Assembly: GCF_002197685.1 (NCBI RefSeq)
Contig: NZ_NBBI01000004.1
Location: 310,001 to 374,000 of the forward strand
Reading direction: 5' to 3'
Length of the DNA stretch: 64,000 nt
Source: Sphingomonas dokdonensis
GTDB taxonomy: Bacteria > Pseudomonadota > Alphaproteobacteria > Sphingomonadales > Sphingomonadaceae
Shown: positions 63,082 through 64,000 of the stretch, one piece after another
Position numbering within the stretch: the first letter of the stretch is position 1
Layout of the letters: each line of letters starts with the position of its first letter
Program-made: the position numbers and the translations under genes
Notes under the pieces: generated by a model
What the model saw: only the letters and a program-made list of their open reading frames with translations
Databases searched by the model: none
Told to the model about the DNA's origin: nothing

Positions 63082-64000
63082 TTGCGCCCCACCATCCGGC
63101 CAAGCGTATCGCGATCGAACTTCATCCGCATCGTTACATAAGCGCCCGACCGTGTGTAGCGGTCATCCTCGAAATCGCGGTCGCGATAACCGGCGATGTT
63201 GTAGCCGGCGCTGATCCACATGTCCTTGGCGGGCGACACGCCGATGGACGGGCCGGCGCTGAACGCCACGCGGCCGGGGCTGACCGCATGCTGCACCGAA
63301 CCTTGCACGCCGATGTCGACATGCTGGCCGAGATCCTGCCGCAGATCGAAACCAAGAACCTGGATGAAGCCGGTGTAATCGTCATCGCCATAGCTGCCGC
63401 GCACCCATTTCGCGCCGTGATAAAGCGTGCCCGACAGGCCGTGGGCGTCGCCTTCCGATCCGGTGCGATAGTTCACCGCGATATTATGGATCGCGCGCAG
63501 TGTGTCCTGCCCGGTGCCGTTGCCGCCCGGCACGGCCAGCACATTGCGGCCGACGATCGCGCCATCCGCACGCTCGCTGCGCAGCTCGGCCCGGTCGAGC
63601 ACCGACCAGCGGCTGTCGAGCGGCCGCCACGCCACCGCCACATCCGCATACAGGCTGCGAGCCTTCGCACCGTCCTGCTGCGTCACCGTGAAATAGCGCA
63701 GGCCAGCGGCAATGGTCTTCCCCTCGCCCAGCGTGCGGACAACATCGGCCGTCACGCCAAAGCGATCGTTCTGGTCCGAGCGCCGACGCTCCAATCGCCC
63801 GCGCCAGTTCCACTGATCGTGGCGATAGGTGAGGCCCAGCGTCATCGCGACATAATCGCCATCATTGTTCGCCGCGTCGATCATGCCGATGCTCCCGCCG
63901 CTCCCTGCCTGGAAAGGGCGGATCGCCGCGCCGGCAGGAATGGCGCCGCGCACGGTAGTGCTTGCGTCCAGCGTCGCATCCAGCGTCAGCGCCTTGGCCA
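63078..64000 (-). CDS. Outer-membrane beta-barrel protein, C-terminal part (cut by edge)
   Basis: About 307 codons, open to the right edge, so the N-terminus is missing. The visible part consists of alternating amphipathic strands with aromatic girdles (YVAMTLGLTYRHDQWNWRGRLE, TIAAGLRYFTVTQQDG, LYADVAVAWRPL, MWISAGYNIAGYRDRDFEDD, AYVTMRMKFD), typical of an outer-membrane barrel. Its partner downstream is a DUF11-like exported protein. In sphingomonads such genes often lie with large DUF11/Ig-like surface proteins; the exact role is unknown. Confidence 0.75.
   Translation of the reverse strand, partial: AKALTLDATLDASTTVRGAIPAGAAIRPFQAGSGGSIGMIDAANNDGDYVAMTLGLTYRHDQWNWRGRLERRRSDQNDRFGVTADVVRTLGEGKTIAAGLRYFTVTQQDGAKARSLYADVAVAWRPLDSRWSVLDRAELRSERADGAIVGRNVLAVPGGNGTGQDTLRAIHNIAVNYRTGSEGDAHGLSGTLYHGAKWVRGSYGDDDYTGFIQVLGFDLRQDLGQHVDIGVQGSVQHAVSPGRVAFSAGPSIGVSPAKDMWISAGYNIAGYRDRDFEDDRYTRSGAYVTMRMKFDRDTLGRMVGRK

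Overview
The window is about 67-70% GC by eye, densely coded and largely organised in operons with 1-8 nt start/stop overlaps. Gene content points to a sphingomonad-type alphaproteobacterium (Sphingomonas or a close relative). The evidence is a CckA-type hybrid kinase, a long TonB-dependent receptor of the sphingomonad type, many exported peptidases, and dispersed GTCATGCCGGG palindromes of a kind common in these genomes. I saw no phage, transposase, CRISPR array or rRNA. No stretch longer than 300 bp lacks a gene; the longest gap (19024-19320) holds palindromic repeats and a terminator.

Layout. 1-3.2 kb: acyl-CoA/short-chain dehydrogenase genes (partial acyl-CoA dehydrogenase, two SDRs, a crotonase) arranged divergently around a small palindrome. 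3.3-6.9 kb: cyclopropane fatty acid synthase, a YedY-like molybdenum oxidoreductase with a cytochrome b partner, and a TSUP permease. 6.9-13.2 kb: manA, then bamD, recN, a COG2509 flavoprotein, an RluE-like pseudouridine synthase and an RNase H-fold protein.

13.2-29.4 kb is the most distinctive region. It holds a four-gene operon (amidohydrolase, M19 dipeptidase, BASS transporter, ornithine cyclodeaminase family). It also holds three exported M24 (Xaa-Pro type) peptidases, an exported M20 peptidase, a TonB-dependent receptor, an exported alpha/beta hydrolase and a divergent IclR regulator. Nearly every enzyme has a Sec or Tat signal, which suggests a periplasmic uptake and processing pathway for a peptide-like or amide-linked substrate.

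29.4-38.4 kb: assorted metabolism (old yellow enzyme family, acyltransferase 3, a GH12-like membrane-anchored protein, transporters, acyl-CoA thioesterase, SDR, N-carbamoylputrescine amidase). 38.4-44.3 kb: an operon led by cckA (cckA, single-domain receiver, lipoprotein, nnr, rRNA/tRNA m5U methyltransferase). 44.3-57.5 kb: M13 peptidase, smpB and a DUF2062 gene, dapA, soluble lytic transglycosylase, greB, a NYN/OST-HTH RNA-binding protein, two M28 peptidases flanking ettA, and several small hydrophilic proteins.

57.6-64 kb: a heptad-repeat lipoprotein, two tRNAs, and a compact phosphorelay. The phosphorelay comprises a LuxR-type regulator, a CHASE3 hybrid kinase with two receivers and a single receiver, with a divergent degenerate-receiver/Hpt protein. 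A DUF11-like secreted protein and the C-terminal part of an outer-membrane beta-barrel protein run off the right edge.

Functions are assigned from visible motifs and recalled family patterns; no database search was run.
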